Assembly: GCA_036001225.1 (NCBI GenBank)
Contig: DASYUM010000234.1
Coordinates: 1-35,326, forward strand
DNA: 35,326 bases
From: DASYUM01 sp036001225
GTDB lineage: Bacteria; Methylomirabilota; Methylomirabilia; Rokubacteriales; DASRDR01
Reading direction: 5' to 3'
This document shows, one piece after another, positions 31,975 to 35,326 of this stretch (position 1 is the first letter of the stretch; each line of letters begins with the position of its first letter). Under the pieces are notes generated by a model. The model did no database searches, was not told where the DNA came from, and saw only the letters and a list, made by a program, of their open reading frames with translations. Both the position numbers and the translations under genes were made by a program.

Positions 31975-33258
31975 CTAGCTGGTACCCATGTTTATCTTAA
32001 CGTAGTCCTGGGTGAGGTCGCAGGTCCAGATGTGGTCGTGGCCGGCGCCGAGTCCGAGGTCCACGGCCAGCGTCGCTTCCGCCTTGGCCAGCTCGGCCTT
32101 GACCCGCTCCCACCGCACGTTTTCCTTCGGCCGCCCGTTGACCGCCACCTGCTCGTCGCCATACCAGATCGCGACGCGCTCCTCCTGGACCGCGACGCCG
32201 GAGGCGCCGAGGGCCGCCATCACGCGACCCCAGTTCGGATCTCGCCCGGCCAGTGCGGTCTTGAACAGGGGCGAGTTGGCGATGGCCCGCGCCGCCACCT
32301 CGGCATCCCGGCGCGTCTTGGCCCCCCGGACCTGGACGTCGAGGACGAGGGTGGCGCCTTCGCCGTCCCGCACCTGCATGACGGCGAGCCGCTGGGTCAA
32401 GGCATCGAGCGCCTGCTGGAAGTTCCGGAGGCGCCGGTCCCCGCGGGCCAGCGGGCGGTTCTCGGCCAGGCCATTGGCGAGGATCAGCACGGTGTCGCTC
32501 GTGCTCCGATCGCCGTCCACGCTGATCCGGTTGAACGAACCGTTGACGGCGCGCCGGATCGCGGCCTGTAGCGCGTCGCGGGTGAGGGCGAGGTCGGTGG
32601 CCACGAAACAGAACATGGTGGCCATCATCGGGTGGATCATGCCGGTGCCCTTCGAGATGGCACCGATCGTGATCGGGCGCCCGCCCAGTTCGACCCGGAG
32701 AGCCGCCTCCTTGGGGTGGGTGTCGGTCGTCATGATGCCTTCAGCGGCGTGGCGACTGCCCGGGGGCTGGGGCGAAAGAGCCTTGACCAGCTTGGGCAGG
32801 GCCGGCCGGATCCGCTCCATCGGGAGGTAGCGCCCGATGATGCCGGTGGAGGCCACCAGTACCCGGGTCTCGGGGATCCGCAGCTCACGGGCGACGACCT
32901 CGGTCATCTCGCGGGCGTCGCGGACACCCTGCTCGCCGGTCGCGACGTTGGAGCAGCCGCTGGAGGCGACGATGGCCTGGGCGATCCCCGCCCGGACCCG
33001 CTCGCGCGAGACCTTGACCGGGGCGCCCGGGATCTGGTTGGTGGTGAAGACGCCGGCCACCGTCGCCGCCACCGAGGAATACACCAGAGCGAGGTCGCGG
33101 GCCGGGGTCGGCTTGATCCCGCAGTGGAGGCCGGCGGCCAGCATTCCGGGGACCGCCGTGATCCCGCCCTCGATCCATTCGAGGTCGGACTTTCCCACCG
33201 CGGGGGGAGGCCCAGCCGCTCCCCCTCCTCGACTTTCCCCGCGAGCCATGGGACTCAC
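31975..33258 (-). CDS. argJ: glutamate N-acetyltransferase / amino-acid acetyltransferase (ArgJ)
   Basis: Arginine synthesis: transfers acetyl from N-acetylornithine to glutamate and may also use acetyl-CoA. 427 residues as a self-cleaving precursor; the cleavage site is Ala213-Thr214 in KGTGMIHPMMATMF. Oxyanion-hole Thr107-Gly108 are present in ATGEQG, but the usual NSGNANACTG reads SSGCSNVATG. The C-terminus KINMGTS keeps the family end. The start is GTG overlapping the argC stop as GTGA; an ATG three codons on is an alternative. No argB or argD lies nearby. Confidence 0.94.
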   Translation of the reverse strand: MSPMARGESRGGGAAGPPPAVGKSDLEWIEGGITAVPGMLAAGLHCGIKPTPARDLALVYSSVAATVAGVFTTNQIPGAPVKVSRERVRAGIAQAIVASSGCSNVATGEQGVRDAREMTEVVARELRIPETRVLVASTGIIGRYLPMERIRPALPKLVKALSPQPPGSRHAAEGIMTTDTHPKEAALRVELGGRPITIGAISKGTGMIHPMMATMFCFVATDLALTRDALQAAIRRAVNGSFNRISVDGDRSTSDTVLILANGLAENRPLARGDRRLRNFQQALDALTQRLAVMQVRDGEGATLVLDVQVRGAKTRRDAEVAARAIANSPLFKTALAGRDPNWGRVMAALGASGVAVQEERVAIWYGDEQVAVNGRPKENVRWERVKAELAKAEATLAVDLGLGAGHDHIWTCDLTQDYVKINMGTS

Positions 33259-34322
33259 GGGTAGACCGGCGGGGCCTCGAGCCCCGTCCGCTCGTCCCAG
33301 CCGAGCATGATGTTGAGGTTCTGGACCGCCTGGCCCGCCCCGCCCTTTCCGAGATTGTCGATCGCCGACAAACAGATGGCCCGCCCGATCCGGCGGTCGA
33401 CCACGACCGCGACGTCGCAGTAGTTCGAGGCGAGGACGGCCCGGGTCTTCGGCAGGTCGCCTTCGTCGAGGACGCGGACGAAGGGCTCGGCGTCGTACGC
33501 CTCGCGGTAGACGGCCAGGCAGTCTGCCGTCGAGACGTCGCGGGTGAGGGAGACGTAGGCGGTGGTGAAGATGCCCCGGTTCATCGGTACCAGATGGGGC
33601 GTGAAGGCGACCTGGACCGGCGAGCCGACCAGGCCGGTCAGCGCCTGCTCGATCTCCGGGGTGTGCCGGTGCTTGCCGACCCCGTAGGCGAGCACATTCT
33701 CGTTCTGCTCGGCGTAGAGGTACATCGGGTCAGGCTTCTGGCTCATGGAGCCGGCGCCAGTGACCCCCGACTTGGCGTCGATGACGATCCCGTCCGCTCG
33801 CCCGAGCCCGTACTTGAGGAGTGGGAAGACGGCCAGGAGCGCGCCGACCGGATAGCAGCCCGGGTTGGCGACCAGCCGGGTCGCCGCGATCTCCTTCCGG
33901 TACAGTTCGGGAACGCCGTAGACCGCCTCGGCGAGTCCCTCGGGGTCGGTGTGGGGCGTCTTGTACCAGGCCTCGAACTCGGCGGCGCTCCGCAGACGGT
34001 AGTCCGAGGAGAGGTCGACGACGCGCCGGCCGTGGTGCCGGAGCACGGAGACGACCCGGTGCGTTTCGCCGTACGGCAAGGCGAGCATCACGCAGTCGGC
34101 GGCGGCCAGGCGCTCGGCGTCGAGTGCCTCCACGGTGAGATCGAGCCGCCCCCGCAGGCTGGGAATGAGACGACCGACCGGCTGGCCGGCCGAGCGCTCG
34201 GAGGCCATCACGGTGACGAGCCGCACCTGGGGGTGCACGAGGAGGAGGCGGAGCAGCTCCGCCCCCATGTATCCGGTGGCGCCGGCTACCGCGACATTCA
34301 CCTTGGGGACTGTCGCTCTCAT
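33255..34322 (-). CDS. argC: N-acetyl-gamma-glutamyl-phosphate reductase
   Basis: NADPH-dependent reduction of acetylglutamyl phosphate to the semialdehyde in arginine synthesis. 355 residues. The Rossmann start VAVAGATGYMGAELLRLL and the catalytic Cys156 in VANPGCYPVGALL are clear; GKHRHTPEIEQ and HLVPMNRGIFTT follow. AGGAG stands 7 nt before the ATG, immediately after the U-tract of the rpsI terminator, so no promoter fits between them. It is coupled to argJ by a GTGA overlap. Confidence 0.97.
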   Translation of the reverse strand: MRATVPKVNVAVAGATGYMGAELLRLLLVHPQVRLVTVMASERSAGQPVGRLIPSLRGRLDLTVEALDAERLAAADCVMLALPYGETHRVVSVLRHHGRRVVDLSSDYRLRSAAEFEAWYKTPHTDPEGLAEAVYGVPELYRKEIAATRLVANPGCYPVGALLAVFPLLKYGLGRADGIVIDAKSGVTGAGSMSQKPDPMYLYAEQNENVLAYGVGKHRHTPEIEQALTGLVGSPVQVAFTPHLVPMNRGIFTTAYVSLTRDVSTADCLAVYREAYDAEPFVRVLDEGDLPKTRAVLASNYCDVAVVVDRRIGRAICLSAIDNLGKGGAGQAVQNLNIMLGWDERTGLEAPPVYP

Positions 34323-34334
34323 GGCCGCGCTCCT

Positions 34335-34368
34335 AAAAAAAGAGGGAAGGTCGCTTCGACCTTCCCCC
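34335..34368 (-). terminator. intrinsic terminator after rplM-rpsI
   Basis: On the minus strand a perfect 10-bp stem, GGGAAGGTCG with CGACCTTCCC around a 3-base loop, is followed by CTC and a T7 run. A textbook Rho-independent terminator. The U-tract ends 12 bases before the argC ATG. Confidence 0.92.
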
Positions 34369-34391
34369 GGGAGGTTTCGGATCGATCTCGG

Positions 34392-34787
34392 CTACCGCTT
34401 CGAGAACTGGAAGCGCTTGCGCGCGCCCGGCTGCCCGTACTTCTTCCGCTCCTTCATCCGGGGGTCGCGGGTCAGGAACCCCGCCCGCTTGAGCTGGGAC
34501 CTGAGCTTCTCGTCGAAGGCGAGCAGCGCGCGAGCGATGCCGTGCCGCACCGCCCCCGCCTGGCCTGAGAGGCCACCCCCGCGCACGTTCACCTTGACGT
34601 CGAGCTGGGTGGCCGTTCCGGTCAGCTCCAGCGGCTGGCCGACCAACAGGCGCAGGCTCTCCCGCGGGAAATAGTCCACGAAGGGTCGCTTGTTGACCGT
34701 GATCTGGCCCTGGCCGGGGCGGAGATAGACGCGGGCGATCGACGTCTTTCGCCGGCCGGTGCCGTAGAACTGCTGCACCTCCGCCAT
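34392..34787 (-). CDS. rpsI: 30S ribosomal protein S9
   Basis: 131 residues from the second of two adjacent ATGs. Typical segments are FYGTGRRKTSIARVYLRPG, GGGLSGQAGAVRHGIARAL, and the basic C-terminus KKYGQPGARKRFQFSKR, whose end reaches the P-site tRNA. AAGGAG is 5 nt before this ATG but only 2 nt before the first, which favours the second. It overlaps the rplM stop by one base. Last gene before the terminator. Confidence 0.97.
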   Translation of the reverse strand: MAEVQQFYGTGRRKTSIARVYLRPGQGQITVNKRPFVDYFPRESLRLLVGQPLELTGTATQLDVKVNVRGGGLSGQAGAVRHGIARALLAFDEKLRSQLKRAGFLTRDPRMKERKKYGQPGARKRFQFSKR

Positions 34788-35239
34788 CATGACTCCTTGG
34801 CCGATTTGCCGGTCAGGTCGAGCGCCTCCGGGTGCTGCGCGGCGTGCGGGTGCTCGCGGCCCCGGTAGACCTTGAGCTTCTTGACCATGGCGCGACCGAG
34901 CTTGGTCTTCGGCAGCATGCCGGCTACCGCCCACTCGATCATCCGCTCCGGATGTGTCCGCAGCATCGTCTCGGCCCGCACCTCGCGCAGGGCGCCGATG
35001 TACCCGGTGTGCCAGCGGTAGAGCTTGTCGGTGAGCTTCTGGCCGGTGAGGTGGACCTTGGCGGCGTTGATCACCACCACGTGATCCCCGACGTCCAGGT
35101 GGCGCGCGTAGTTCGGCTTGTGCTTACCGATGAGGAGTGTCGCCACCCGCGCCGCCAGCCGCCCGAGCACCTTGCCCTCGGCGTCCACGACGTACCACTT
35201 GCGGGCGATGGTCTCCCTTTTCGGCATCGGCGTGGGCAT
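34787..35239 (-). CDS. rplM: 50S ribosomal protein L13
   Basis: 150 residues. Diagnostic segments are KWYVVDAEGKVLGRLAARVA, GDHVVVINAAKVHLTGQK and GMLPKTKLGRAMVKKLKVY. The ATG at 35239 has GGAG about 10 nt upstream; a second ATG four codons later lacks a site, and further upstream codons lie in the leader. First gene of the rplM-rpsI unit, with a promoter at the window edge. Confidence 0.97.
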   Translation of the reverse strand: MPTPMPKRETIARKWYVVDAEGKVLGRLAARVATLLIGKHKPNYARHLDVGDHVVVINAAKVHLTGQKLTDKLYRWHTGYIGALREVRAETMLRTHPERMIEWAVAGMLPKTKLGRAMVKKLKVYRGREHPHAAQHPEALDLTGKSAKES

Positions 35240-35294
35240 GCGTATCCGTCTCCAATCCCGGGGGTGTCCCTGGGCAACTTTCAAGCAACACGAT

Positions 35295-35323
35295 ACCTTA
35301 TCCGAGCCGACACCGAGTGTCAA
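35295..35323 (-). promoter_or_regulatory. sigma-70 type promoter for rplM-rpsI
   Basis: Minus strand: a perfect -35 TTGACA at 35318-35323, a 17-base spacer, and -10 TAAGGT at 35295-35300. The predicted start near 35288 leaves a leader of about 49 bases before rplM. It is the strongest promoter match in the window, as fits a ribosomal protein operon. Confidence 0.75.
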
Positions 35324-35326
35324 CCG

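Overview
This 35.3 kb window comes from a visibly GC-rich bacterium. All 33 gene loci I can support lie on the minus strand, so the locus is transcribed from position 35326 towards 1. Almost every gene is a core housekeeping gene. There is no rRNA, tRNA, CRISPR array, transposase or phage gene, and no gene-free stretch longer than about 190 bases. The gene order resembles that of Deltaproteobacteria such as Geobacter and of NC10/Rokubacteria-type genomes. With the high GC, the split PurS/PurQ/PurL enzyme, the short EF-Ts and many GC-rich intergenic palindromes, an uncultured Methylomirabilota/Rokubacteria-like lineage is my best guess. That placement is inference; no 16S gene is present.

In transcription order, block 1 (35326-31975) is rplM-rpsI, with a strong promoter at the window edge and a clear intrinsic terminator, then argC-argJ of arginine synthesis. 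Block 2 (31855-23418) is rpsB-tsf-pyrH-frr, then the lipid and isoprenoid genes uppS-cdsA-dxr-rseP-ispG. Block 3 (23293-21216) is a 2Fe-2S ferredoxin gene and proS. Block 4 (21072-12167) is rimP-nusA-ylxR-infB-ylxP-rbfA-nrnA-truB-ribF: transcription elongation, translation initiation, 30S maturation and RNA turnover. It opens with its own promoter and a terminator-like hairpin. Block 5 (12105-10403) is one intruding signalling gene, GAF-GAF-receiver, that has lost its histidine-kinase core and is frameshifted. Block 6 (10225-6314) is rpsO-pnp and an M16 peptidase. Block 7 (6125-1) is the purine operon purB-purS-purQ-purL-purF, with purF cut by the window edge.

Many genes are coupled by 1-4 base stop/start overlaps (purL/purF, nusA/ylxR, dxr/rseP, frr/uppS, argC/argJ, rplM/rpsI), several through GTG or TTG starts.

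The least expected content is between the genes. Several families of short palindromic repeats recur. One family sits 3-7 nt upstream of the start codons of purB, ribF and the ferredoxin gene. Another overlaps the 3' ends of nrnA and pyrH and supplies both with the same final Pro-Gly-Arg-stop. Other points of interest are the degenerate GAF/receiver gene, the ispG-ferredoxin pair, and a terminator directly against the argC ribosome binding site. I found no convincing new multi-gene system; the repeat families are the best candidates for something not yet described.
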